From the NCBI GenBank assembly GCA_922989275.2, contig OV277857.1:49577083-49641082 (forward strand): DNA of 64,000 nucleotides, written 5' to 3'. Position numbers and translations under genes: made by a program. The notes under the pieces are model-generated. The model saw only the letters and a program-made list of their open reading frames with translations, searched no databases and was not told the origin of the DNA. Numbering within the stretch: the first letter of the stretch is position 1; every line of letters starts with the position of its first letter. This document shows positions 33,787 through 44,019 of this stretch, one piece after another. The stretch is from Gari tellinella. Its lineage: Eukaryota > Mollusca > Bivalvia > Cardiida > Psammobiidae.

Positions 33787-35310
33787 GCAGACCCCATGAA
33801 AGAGTGCAGACATGTGTCGAACATATCCTATAAAACAAAGTCTGATCTGGATCTATACTATTTCCAAAACAAAACTTCTATATATGCCAATAGCAGGGGA
33901 AGAAACATTCTATTCAAACGTGCTATGTTTAAGGTCACCCAGTGCGTCTTGTTTGCGTCGTCTAAATAAAGATGGGCAACTGCAATTTCCGGTGCAAATA
34001 TCGGCTTTTAAATACGCTAGCAGACAATAGTATTTTCCCGCCAACGCGCCACGTCGCTATCCCTATAGCACAGGTACATGACACATACATCTAGATCTAT
34101 TACCAAAAGAAATAAAATCAAATTTCCGTCAAATAACGCCACAGTACGTGAATTATCACGAAAATGTGCTTCAAAAAGTTTTCAGAAAAAGTAGATATTG
34201 ATAAATTAATCATTTCCCGAGGGTACCACAAGAGAATATCGGCGATCGAGTCTATTTTTATCGCCAAGTTCATATCAGTATATGTTTTATGATTTTCTCA
34301 TGCACAAATAAGCGTTTGATCAGGTCCAGATTGCGAAACCCAACATGCGATACTTTTAAACCCCTTGTCCCAATGTATGTTTCCAACAATCGACAACTTA
34401 AAGCAGGTTGAAAATAAAATATATTGCTCCTTAAAAGAATATAATAAATATAGTAATAATAATTGCATTAAGGTACTTCGCAGGTGCGCTTAATTACCAT
34501 ACGATCGTTATGAAACTTTTCATGAAGAATGATAATAGCCTAAGAAACAATGTGTGCAAATATAGGCAAAATTTATCGTGTGGTTTGTCTTTAAGGTCTC
34601 TTTTTCTGACAAAAACCTAGAATTTTGATGATTTTATTTTTCTTAAAAATGAATAAAGCGAATGATTATAATTCTCGCCCAATAAGTAGTCCACAACATT
34701 CATTACAAGAAAAGCTAAAAACATTTTGAATAAAGGTGTTCAGAAAGATGTTATCAGCTATTGAAATTTTGCAAAATGCTAAAATATTGAATTACAAAAA
34801 ACTGACTCAATCAATGTATATTTATTTTCATTTTATTCAAATATATGACTGATGAACCAGTCAGTCTGATAAAATTAGAAAATATTACAGTCAGGATTTG
34901 TTGTAATAATATATTTTCTTATTAAAATGTGGGATATTTGTTGTTTAGATACAGTTACCTACCTTAGAATTAAAAATTTGTCATTAAAATGCATTATTAT
35001 TTATTCATGGACTTGCATACAAGGTTTATCATATTGTTTTAACATAATTATAATGGGCAATATCGATTTTGAAAAGGTTAGCGTATTGGTATGCTTCAAT
35101 GTGTGGCTTTATAGTTCGATCAAATCGTGTACATGTATACCGATTTTATTGACTTGTAAGTCATTAAACTAAAACGTACATGTAAGTGGAAATATAATTG
35201 GACCGTATATAACATCACTTATTCTAATCAACGAAGACAAAACATAACATGTCCCTTGATCACTGCATTATGAATTGAGAAGTCAATATATCGGACACTT
35301 AAAAAAATAT
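33787..35310. other. No gene recognised (about 1.5 kb)
   Basis: AT-rich DNA without convincing ORFs. The longest (34927-35172, 81 codons) shows no domain. AAATACGCTAGC...CCCGCCAACGCGCC at 34010-34060 is locally CG-rich but nothing else supports a promoter. Confidence 0.5.
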
Positions 35311-35311
35311 T

Positions 35312-35384
35312 TGGATCGCATGGGTCTCGAACCTATGGCCTTTCAATTGCTAGTCAACCACTGTACTGACTACGCTATGAAGGA
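35312..35384 (-). repeat. tRNA-derived SINE head / pseudo-tRNA
   Basis: The minus strand reads TAGCGTAGTCAGTACAGTGG (A-box-like) and, ~25 bp later, TAGGTTCGAGACCCATGC (B-box-like), then GCGATCC. The 5' partner of the acceptor stem is missing, so it is not a working tRNA. Confidence 0.6.
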
Positions 35385-35741
35385 TTATACTAATTCCTAT
35401 CAAAATTTCCTTTATATAAATTTTCTAGTATATGCACGTACGGAATGAGTCTGTGTCGTCCAGACGCATATCCGCTCGCCCGTAAGACCGACTTCCGGTA
35501 TCGAAAGGCCTTAACAATGTATAAATAGAAACTCTTTTCTTTATTGGAGGAATTAATGTAAGGCGTGAAAATCCATTTTTATGCAGTTATGGGTTAAATA
35601 TAGTACATAATGGATAATGCAATTTGGTACTTAAGGTAACAAAGTCGAGTCAGACTGATTGAATAAACCCACGTTGTCGCGTCGTGTTTCCATTTCTGTT
35701 CGTCAGCTGCGAAGATTCAATTAATAATTCATAGAATATTA

Positions 35742-35936
35742 TACAGTAAAACCTCTCTATTACGACCACTAATACGAAGTCTAATTGATTGTGTAAAAGA
35801 CAGGTGACAGCTTAAAGCAATGTTACAGTAAAACAGAAAGCTTCTAAAGGACCTTTCTGTTTTACTGTCACTTTGCTTTAAGCAATCACCTGAATTTTTA
35901 ACAAAAGTAGTGGTCGTAAATGAGAGGTTTTATTGC
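35742..35936. mobile_element. Palindromic MITE with CAGTAAAACCTCTC ends
   Basis: Terminal inverted repeats CAGTAAAACCTCTCTATTAC / ...ATGAGAGGTTTTATTGC enclose a hairpin whose arms are ACAGTAAAACAGAAAG and CTTTCTGTTTTACTGT. TA occurs at the left end. A second, interrupted copy is at 49705-50135. Confidence 0.8.
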
Positions 35937-36149
35937 AAATCAATATGGGCATCTGTATCTTGCAAACGTAATGAATGATAATAAAAAGGTCATTCATGAT
36001 GTAATATGATTGTGGTCACGTGGTTTACTCACTTATCATGCTATACAGCTAGTATCGTCTGTATCAGAAAATGAAGTCTGCAACATAACTTAAAAAACCA
36101 ATTTTGTCAATTTATATTTTCAAAACATGAGAAAAAACCTCAACAATAG

Positions 36150-36217
36150 TCAAACAGTTCGGATCCTGATCAGACACTTATTGTCTCGGCGTCTGATTGG
36201 GTACCAAACTGTTTGCA
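36150..36217. repeat. GATCAG-type hairpin (solo)
   Basis: Imperfect inverted repeat, arms CAAACAGTTCGGATCCTGAT and ATTGGGTACCAAACTGTTTG. It is the core of the MITE family without clear outer ends. Other cores lacking obvious TIRs are 39343-39420 and 40776-40844. Confidence 0.7.
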
Positions 36218-36290
36218 AATATAAGTCCAGTCACGCGCTACTCATGATACGGCTACGTGTAAATGAACCCGTTGACCCCTCTGTTGTGGG

Positions 36291-36300
36291 TATATAAATA
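36291..36300 (+). promoter_or_regulatory. TATA box, candidate promoter of the 38.6-kb gene
   Basis: TATATAAATA matches the TATA consensus. A start site would be expected near 36320-36330. A possible short non-coding first exon would run to 36390, followed by the donor-like GAA|GTATGT at 36391. The link to the exon at 38595 is inferred from orientation and spacing only. Confidence 0.45.
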
Positions 36301-36402
36301 GTTCTGTTTCATGAAATGTTGACCATTTTCGGAACCGTATAGCATTGACACTATTCAACAGGACATTTACAACTACATGATCACAAAGAAGTATGTATTC
36401 TG

Positions 36403-36902
36403 CAGTAGAGAAAAAACGTTGTTCTTTCTCAACTAATGTTTTATGCTACAAAACCTTATATCCGCCGCAACTGGTTTTGAGGCTGATCAGAAGCCGGGTA
36501 ACCCGGCGTATGATCAGGCTCCAAACTGTTTGCTACTCGAATTAGAATAAATCGTTAGAAATTTCAAACAATGTGATTTTCTACATTTGTTTCCAATTCG
36601 TTTAATTTCAGGGCTACCATTTCTCCGGATTTTTCCTAAATCTCCGGAATTCTTTTCACTACATGGTTTCTTAAAGCAGGCTGAAAGTAAAGCAGAATGC
36701 GCCCTTAGGCGCATTCTGCTTTACTTACAGCCTGCTTTAAGTAGTCGCATGCCAAAAAAAAACCAAGAAAAAGGCTATATGATAATGGTACCATTCATAA
36801 AATCGCACTTGAAAAATGCAAATTTGGAAATCTTAGGATTTTTCATGTCAACTTATGGCAGCCCTGTAATTTAATCGGGAAAGAATAACCACTTCTCCGC
36901 TG
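36403..36902. mobile_element. Tc1/mariner-like MITE carrying a nested second palindrome
   Basis: The outer ends are CAGTAGAGAAAAAACGTTG and CGGGAAAGAATAACCACTTC...; the central hairpin is at 36460-36535. Within its right half lies 36670-36741, a perfect-looking hairpin TTAAAGCAGGCTGAAAGTAA / TTACTTACAGCCTGCTTTAA with GCGCATTCTGC arms, the core of the TTAA MITE family described at 56931. The copy is therefore about twice the usual 246 bp. Confidence 0.7.
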
Positions 36903-37456
36903 AGAAAAAGTTACTCGAATAAACGTAATACAAAATATGTAGGTCTACACATATAAAAAGAAATTGTTTTGAAAATGATGACTATTTCTTTCTTTTTTAG
37001 TCAGAGTAGCAAACAATATGACATCTGTTAAGAAGCTTGGTTACCCATCTAACGCGGCTTCGCATCAGGATTTGCACTGTTTTCTAATGTTTATTTTTGT
37101 AGACACAAGGCTTAATTTGGGTAAATGTGGTCGTAATTTATTATTATTCTCCCTTAAAAGAGACTAAAACTTATATTGCAGATTGGCAAAGCTAAGTCTT
37201 AAACGTCCAAGATGTCAACAAAAGACATTTAAATTGATTATTTTATATTATTGATTATTGTAACAATTGTGCTTAGAACATAAGTGGATTGCATCTATAT
37301 GTATTTTGACTGTTTTGACTAATGGACTGCATATTTCTAACTCATTGACCTCGCGGGCCACGTATTTGCGTCTTTTGCAAACAGTGTACATACGAAGAAA
37401 ATGAAAAACCTCCTGATCAGAGGGCTCCTACCGTAGGTGCCCCCTGCTATGGATCT

Positions 37457-37692
37457 GGGACCCGTTTCATAAACCTTCTTCCGACAAATGTTGTCGTAAG
37501 TCAGATTATAAAAGTATCGATTTTTTTACCAACTGACCCTGTCTTGTGACATCTCTTTTGAATCGTCTTGAAAAGACTATTCCAAAGAGATGTCACAAAA
37601 CAAGATTAGATAGAGAAAAAAGAAATTAAATGTATTTCAAAGTTTTGACTTACGACCGTTTTTGTCGTATGAAGTTTTATGAAACGGGCCCC
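37457..37692. mobile_element. Palindromic MITE with GGGACCCGTTTCATAAA ends
   Basis: Inverted ends GGGACCCGTTTCATAAACC and TTTTATGAAACGGGCCCC. The interior has TCTTTTGAATCGTCTTGAAAAG... and its inverse, AGACTATTCCAAAGAGATG. Confidence 0.75.
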
Positions 37693-38250
37693 TGTACTGT
37701 TTTAATTTTGCAATATATTGTATTACAACACTACCGTAAATAATAAAATTGGACTAGCCTTGATTGGAAATCGCCGTATGCACATTATCCATATTAACGA
37801 TAAATTGCCGGAAAATCCAAAAGTTGGGACACCAGATATAACTGCTGGAAGTATCCTTTAAATTGAACTAATTGCTTTTATTACATTTTATTAATTTGTC
37901 CAAAATGTGCAAACTGAATGGCGAACAGTGTATAATCTGATCAGACTGCCCTCTGTTTTGCTTTAGCCGCACTGGTTCTAATCCCCACCTTGACAAAGTC
38001 ACAGGCAATCTTGAAATGGTTTCTTGCATGAAAATTCTGAAATTCAACACCTTCCCTGCGTTCATTACCGCTAACTCAACAGAACCTCTCGCCTCAGGGC
38101 GCCCACAGGTTCACGTGCCCTCAACGCTGCATGCTTTTGTCGTTCTCCATGGTCACTCCACCTTTGTGTGCCTTTAGACGAGCGGACCGTGGAGATATGG
38201 TCTGTAGAGTTCGCGGTAAAGAACGCAAGGCAGGGTCAAAGATAATAAAA

Positions 38251-38368
38251 CGTTTGAGTTGAGCCTGGGATCGTACTTAAGCATTTATTGGGTTCAGATT
38301 TGAGACCAGCAAAAGCTCAAATCTGATCAATCAAATGCTTGAGTACGATCCCAGGCTCAACTCAAACG
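38251..38368. repeat. Near-perfect 118-bp palindrome
   Basis: Arms CGTTTGAGTTGAGCCTGGGA and TCCCAGGCTCAACTCAAACG, with an inner stem CAGATTTGAG/CTCAAATCTG. A typical fold-back MITE. A diverged relative of the same style lies at 41170-41310. Confidence 0.85.
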
Positions 38369-38594
38369 CCTTATACCTTGGACCCGCTTAAAAACGTTTT
38401 TTGTATGACATTTTCCGAATTTGAACAATGGGATTCGTACTAACAGTGTGGAGGAGAAATATATCATAAACATACGTCCACAGAGGTATATCAGGGTCTA
38501 CACTGTTTGCAAATGTCCACTTTAGAAGATATCAGGCTTGAATGGATTAACTTTAACGTTTTCGTTATTTATTTCTGTTTTGTTGTATTTTCAG

Positions 38595-39113
38595 AAGATG
38601 CTCAATTATTGAACGTCAACCCAATCCAAAATGAAGCCACCAAAAGGAGATTCTCCAAAGCAGACAAGAAAAGTCCCCCGTTCTGAAAACATGCGACAAA
38701 GGCAGGAAAAGAATGCAGACGAAATAATTCGGTTTGTTCGTGAGCTTCAGTTTGAGCGACAGCCAAGCTCAATATGCTTTCAAAAGAAAGTCCCTCTTCC
38801 AGGTATCGGGCAAGCATGTGTTCAAAACGGGACAAGTGATTCTGGTTTTCTTGATGGCGCAGTGGACATGACTGATAGTGACAACGATTCGCTTGACAAT
38901 GAAATTGTGCGCGTACAGCAGAGGAACCCCACGAGAAAGATAGACCCGTACTTCATAGATATTCTCACTTGTCCATGTGGCAAAGTAAACGCTTCAAACG
39001 ATTACAACGTGTTGTCGCGATCTCACAACGTACCTCAGGACATTTACAATAACAATATTCCAAAATTGCCGAGACAGTCTAACTTCATCAGACATGGATC
39101 GAAACACGCCTAA
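38595..39113 (+). CDS. Hypothetical protein, main open exon (start codon 38631)
   Basis: The exon begins after a good acceptor TTGTATTTTCAG at 38594. 36 nt later ATG 38631 opens 160 codons to TAA 39113. The product starts with a basic, Lys/Arg/Pro-rich stretch (1-27). A likely helix KNADEIIRFVRELQ (27-40) follows, then an acidic patch TDSDNDSLDNE (81-91), then RKIDPYFIDIL (102-112) with CPCG (114-117). No signal peptide or membrane segment is seen. Codon use and composition look more like coding sequence than the surrounding repeats. I do not recognise the family; nuclear location is a guess from the basic N-terminus. The frame is probably broken near its end (see next entry), so the native protein may be ~210 residues. 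Confidence 0.55.
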
Positions 39114-39269
39114 GGCAAGAATGGAATGATAGCTGGAAACTAACTGCCACCTCTGTCACGTGACACCGTTCCCGAACGTCCTTCCGCCCCATCTCCCTCT
39201 CGTACTCCATCGGCCTCGGACTGCAGTTTTATTGAGGAGGAATCGGTGGAGTACCTAGATTTGTCATGA
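39083..39269 (+). CDS. Likely C-terminal continuation of the same gene, in shifted frames
   Basis: From 39083 a coding-like segment runs in the +2 frame (TWIETRLRQEWNDSWKL) up to TGA 39163. From 39144 the original frame reopens for 41 codons, Pro/Ser/Arg-rich then acidic (SAPSPSRTPS, then SFIEEESVEYLDLS), and ends with TGA 39267. The original frame has TAA stops at 39111 and 39141 between them. Two single-base frame differences would join all three segments. Either indels (assembly error or pseudogene) or unrecognised splicing could explain this. Confidence 0.35.
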
Positions 39270-39603
39270 GTCACATGATGAACTGTCGTTTCTTGATTGC
39301 CATATCAGTTAAACTTTATGTTGCCAAGCGCCGACTAGTCTGTTCTTTGCAAACAGTTTGAATCAAGTTCAGACGTCTAGTATTTAGGCATCTGTTCACG
39401 GCATATAAACTGTTTGCAACTTATCTATATGAAATAAGTAAATTAATGCTTTGAAAGCAAAATTCAAAATTCTGATAAAGTCGAGATGATAGTATACTGT
39501 CGAAATTCGATACTTCGAATTCGCATTAGTTCGAACACACTCATATTTCAAAGTTAAAACGAGGCTTAGCCACGTTTAATTTTGAAATACGGGTATGTTC
39601 GAC

Positions 39604-40526
39604 TTAAGGATGTCGGCCTGTCTTTTTGAGCATTATGAAATTTCCGAAATATTTTACGAACTCATTTTCCGAAAAATGTTAAGAACTCATTTTTGGTGAA
39701 TGCATACAGTCATAAAATACTATTTTCCCGGGAAAAAATTGGATTTTGGTTCGGGACGGGACTTTTTAGGTTTTATGTCCTATTCGTAGTTTACAGCATA
39801 CACCGTTTTCATAGGTAGGTTGCATTTTGTTACATCCGATTTTATTTCAATTTCTCAGAATATAAGCATGAAATTTTCATGGTAGTACAGTTTTAGTATA
39901 AATTATGGATAATTCAATAGATCAAATGATATTTTTTTGAAAAAAAATATTTTTGGTAAAAATACACCAAAAAGTGAAAAAATGAGAAAAAATGGATTTT
40001 TTAATAAAATGGTCTATATCCTTTTTTAAAGATCCGGGACCCTGTGTTTTTATTTGCTATTTCACTAAAACTTTATGTTTGCAAGGCTAAAATCAACAAA
40101 TAAAAAATTTGGTATTTAGTTTGCTACAATTTGTAGGGCAAGTTTCACCGTGCCTTTTTCTCCCATTATAACAAAGTGGTGGGGTAAACTTTACTCCTTT
40201 CCGGTGAAATCAAACATTTTTATTGTGGATCTTGAATTTTTTTTATTTTCAGGGTTTATTTTTACTATGGTAATATAAATTAGGATACATTTTGTACAAA
40301 TAGATTGTTTAAATAAAGTTTTAAAACCCGTAGTACAAAAAAGTAGGAGTTTTTGTGAAGCTTTAATTTTAGGGGGGTAGCCTTGAAAAATCTCAAATTG
40401 TGAAAAAGAATGGTCCGGTACCCCCACTTTTTTCATCAGTTTTGTCATAGAAACTAATTTTACTGTCTGTATGCAAAGTTTGAAGAATTTAATAATTACT
40501 TTCCAAAGGTGCACCTACCCCCTTAA
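39604..40526. mobile_element. TTAA-flanked ~920-bp non-autonomous element
   Basis: TTAA at both ends. The termini are only roughly inverted (TTAAGGATGTCGGCCTG against TTAAGGGGGTAGGTGCACC read from the right). There is no transposase. It is inserted within an older CGAAATTCG/TTCGAACACAC repeat (39500-39603 and 40527-40545). Confidence 0.5.
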
Positions 40527-40775
40527 GTGAAATCGACTTATAGATTAACCCAATTAAGCCTAGCGTCTACCTTCACTGGACATTAGCAAACAATGTTTCC
40601 ATACAGCAAAAAATTTGATATGATAAAGCAAACAGTGCAGACCCTGATTAGACATTAGACAATTGTGTCTAACCTATTCACGGCTGCAATGTCGTCCGTT
40701 TAAAATTGTCGTCTGCTGCTTTTTCTCAAAATTACATAATGGACATTTTGACAGAAAGAACCTTTAATGGCGTGT

Positions 40776-40844
40776 GACAAACAGCTTGAATCCAGATCAG
40801 ACGCCGCTTTACGCGGCGTCTGATTTTGATTCAAGCTGTTTGTA
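40776..40844. repeat. GATCAG-type hairpin
   Basis: Arms ACAAACAGCTTGAATCCAGA and TTGATTCAAGCTGTTTGT around CGCCGCTTTACGCGGCG; nearly perfect. Confidence 0.8.
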
Positions 40845-41333
40845 AATGTAAACCAATTTCCCTCCCTATAACGACTCCCTCCGAACAACGCACATAATTA
40901 TTGGGTGTCGTTGTAGAGAGGGAGCGCTGTACTTATTTCAGAACTTTAGTAAGACATGACGAACATTCATGCGTTTTCTGTGTGCTTTCGATCAGTATTA
41001 AATGCCACCAAACAATATGTCTTGTTTTTCGGTGGTGGCTTGATACAGTTTTGACGGTACGGTGTTCCGCCATAAATGCCATATATTTATATCTCTCAGG
41101 GGACATTGTGTGATATGCTCTATGTTATTCTTTTCTTTAATTCAAGCGTACCATGAGAAAATTCCAGGCCCAATGGTTATAGAAAGTTTAAGCTGAATCT
41201 CAGATCATTCTCAAGCTTTCGATTGGTCAGATTTGAGCAGATGCTCAGATCTGACCAATCCAAAACTTTAGAATAATCTCATACTTATCTCAAACCGTCG
41301 CCTTATAACCTTATACCCAGCTGACTTAATACG

Positions 41334-41528
41334 TTGATGCGTCATTATATGAGCCGTGCTATGACAAAACCAGTCTTATTGCATTGCAACAGTGTTCAGA
41401 CCAAGTACTGTTGTCTTCCCAGGATCTATACCAATGGTGTGGTCTACCGCATATATTTAGGATATTCAGGTCCAGTGTTATGGAATACAATACCCAATTT
41501 TATCAGGGATTTTAAAGATTTAACTTAA
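41334..41528 (+). pseudogene. Degenerate LINE tail (YSGPVLWNTIP motif)
   Basis: A 64-codon ORF ends IYLGYSGPVLWNTIPNFIR and DFKDLT. The G-P-x-x-W-N-x-(I/L)-P pattern is common at the extreme C-terminus of reverse-transcriptase ORFs of CR1/RTE/jockey-like LINEs. No RT motifs remain upstream, so it is a short relic. Confidence 0.55.
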
Positions 41529-41529
41529 T

Positions 41530-42350
41530 TGAATGAATTAAAGCAAAGAGGGTCTAGTTTATTTGTTATCTCTCCACCCATACATTTTTTTTTAATTTAG
41601 ATCTATTATCTTTTTTATAACTGTAGATCTATTTATGGAGTGGCTGGTGTTGTGTAAAATGTGTGGTGTATATCTAGATCTACAGCCCGATTTTGATATC
41701 CCAAACTTGCTTAACCCGAATTTTCTTTCGTTTCTTTATCTAGATTTCATTATTTCTAAATTGTTTAAGTCGAATATGTCCGTGTTTTAAAGTTTAAACG
41801 TGCTTAGCAACTTTTTGGAATATCGGAATATTGAGTTTTGAGAGTACATACTTGCGTTACTGTACATAATGTTTGTTACGGTTTACCAGTATTAGATTTC
41901 TGATCTTTTTGGAGCCCATACTGTGATGGTGTAAATCCTGATCAGCTAGCATGGAATTGTCCGGCAGATTCTTTGGATTTACCCCTTACTTGTATCTGGC
42001 TGGCAGTTTTGGTTCAAGTCGTGATCTCATAAGCTCGGAGACACGTTCTTGAGGTAGAACCCTCAGCTAGGTGCCAGTGCGTGTGTTTTACATGATGTAG
42101 ATCTATAATTATAGTGTTCAAGAATTGGTTTCTTTGATGTTATAGCTAAATCTTATTAGCTGGTTAATTTTCGCTTTTCTTGTTTATGATATTAAAACAA
42201 TTTGCTATTCTAATTATCTTAGGACCGACATGCATACGTTCTGAGCTGCATATAATTGAAGACTGCAGTGACAATGAACACTTCAAATTCCCAATTGAGT
42301 CTAGTTCATTTATGAATATTTAGGGTTGATTTTAGAAACATATTGTAAAA
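41530..42350. other. No gene recognised
   Basis: AT-rich, with no ORF of note and no clear repeat boundaries. Confidence 0.45.
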
Positions 42351-42352
42351 TG

Positions 42353-42420
42353 ACAAACAGTGCAGGCCCTAATCAGAGTGCTCGTACAGGAGTCCTCTGA
42401 TCAGAGTCCACACTGTTTGC
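42353..42420. repeat. GATCAGAG-type hairpin (second subfamily)
   Basis: Arms ACAAACAGTGCAGGCCCTAA and GAGTCCACACTGTTTGC with GAGTGCTCGTACAGGAGTCCTC in the centre. Further members, centred on GGGCTCC...GGAGCCC, are at 43735-43803, 48177-48245, 48560-48632, 49383-49452, 49905-49972, 54490-54560 and 57320-57373. Confidence 0.75.
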
Positions 42421-42680
42421 AAGGGACAATCATCACAGGTACACTGTTTGTAAATGACGAGTGTATTCGTCGCAAGGGTTGAATGAGTAACTTCACTTCG
42501 CTTTAAACTGTCCATTGTCTTTTATACAATCAATTAGCTATCCTTTTAGTGGTTGTAATAGAGAGATGCTATGTATACTTTTTGTTGGAAACAGTGATAT
42601 GAATTGTGTTACCTGATTAATTTCTATCTATCTATGTATCTATAGCCTTTTTCTAATTCGGAAGAAAAATGCTCTCTGAA

Positions 42681-42752
42681 AGCAGATTGAAAGCAAAGCA
42701 GAATGCACCTCAAGGTGCATTCTTCTTTACCTTTAATCTGCTGCTTTAAGCT
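42681..42752. repeat. AGCAG...CTGCT hairpin core of the TTAA MITE family
   Basis: Arms AGATTGAAAGCAAAGCAGAA and TTCTTCTTTACCTTTAATCT around GCACCTCAAGGTGC. Other solo cores are near 44565-44632, 44750-44820, 44920-44995, 45062-45132, 48878-48942, 62112-62168 and 63909-63972. Confidence 0.75.
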
Positions 42753-42869
42753 ACCAGCCACTAGGATAAGGAAAATATTTCAAAGTGGATTTTTTTTCTT
42801 CAGCGGAGAAATCAATTCAAGGCATATAAGGTGTATTTATGGAGTAATGGGTTAATGGCAAAGACACCT

Positions 42870-43348
42870 TAACCAGGCCTTCAACCGTTCCTACTTTTCC
42901 TACTTTTTTCCTACTTTTTAATCACCTTCCTACTTTTTCCTATTTTTCTACCAAAACCTCCTACTATCCCTACTTTTTGCCCAATAAGTCTTCAAGCACC
43001 CTCAGAATGGCCCAGAATGCAGGAAATGAAGCGCTCAATTTCAAACTTTTCTCGCGGGAGTACCCCTGAACCCCCCTAAACCTGTTGGGTCGTCACTGGG
43101 GTCTGTTAAATTGAATTATAACCAAAGGATCAAATGTCTGGGTGTGAAGAATATCTTTTACTCAAGGGAACTTTTTTTTTGCGGTTTACTTCAAATTCTA
43201 TGAGCGCATTGAGTCCATAGGTTATTTTGTACACATTTGTATCAAACAGCTCCTACTATTCCTACTATTTTATTGAAAATCTTCCTACTTTTCCCCTTGA
43301 AAACCTACTTTTTTCTTTCTTTTTGCATTGAGACTAGTTGAAGGCCTG
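42870..43348. mobile_element. Element rich in CCTACTTTTT with CAGGCCTTCAAC ends
   Basis: Inverted ends CAGGCCTTCAAC (left) and GTTGAAGGCCTG (right) are flanked by direct CTTAAC. The interior has many CCTACTTTT units near both ends and no ORF. Confidence 0.65.
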
Positions 43349-43350
43349 CT

Positions 43351-43586
43351 TAACCCATTATCCCATAGCCTGTTTCTAGAATTGAGAGATAATCGCTCAA
43401 AGTAGGTTGAAAGTAAAGCAGAATGTGCCTCAAGGCTTTACTTTCAGTCTGCTTTAAGCTATGATCTACTAGAATATGCAAATTATTTCTTATGGTGAAC
43501 ATTCATGACTGTATAAAGACTATTTTTTCACTGGAGGAATTACTTATACAGAGGTAAAAAGATGTATTTATGGGGTAATGGGTTAA
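43351..43586. mobile_element. TTAA-flanked (piggyBac-style) MITE
   Basis: TTAA|CCCATTATCCCATAGCC at the left and GGGGTAATGGG|TTAA at the right, with an internal AAAGTAGGTTGAAAGTAA / TTACTTTCAGTCTGCTTT hairpin. TTAA target and CCC termini are the piggyBac superfamily signature. Confidence 0.8.
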
Positions 43587-43899
43587 CTCTCTAAATTTCT
43601 TGTCTTTCCAAAATGATGAAACAAGTTAGAAGTTTAGAAGCTAAGTTAGAACAAAATGGACAGCTCCAGTGTTCAGTTAAAGTCCAATTTTCAACTATGT
43701 AGGATAGGTTTTACAATACAAATGTATGTTTCAAAATGACAAACAGTACAAGCCCTTATCAGAGGGTTTCTGTAGGAGCCCTCTGATCTGGATCTATACT
43801 ATTTAAATAGGATAAATTTACTCTTCACGGGTGCATAGTTTGTAAAGGCTGCATAAAGTTCTAGGAATTAAAATGGGTTAAATAGAGGATCTTGTATGA

Positions 43900-44019
43900 G
43901 TGCTCATTATTTATCATTTTTAATAAACGAGGTGACTAAAAGAATATGACGCGAGCCTTGACGATCGTAATATTCATTTTAGTCAACGAGTTTATTAAAA
44001 ATGATAAATAATAAGCACG
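43900..44019. repeat. 120-bp fold-back repeat
   Basis: Arms GTGCTCATTATTTATCATTT and AAATGATAAATAATAAGCAC, with an inner CTAAAAGAATA/TATTCATTTTAG stem. Confidence 0.8.

Noticed and set aside
33597..33824. Minus-strand ORF containing NSLEPDQTSGHPASDQ
   Set aside because: This is the translated hairpin of the Tc1/mariner-like MITE. Similar ORFs recur at 47911-48153 and 51265-51495 for the same reason.
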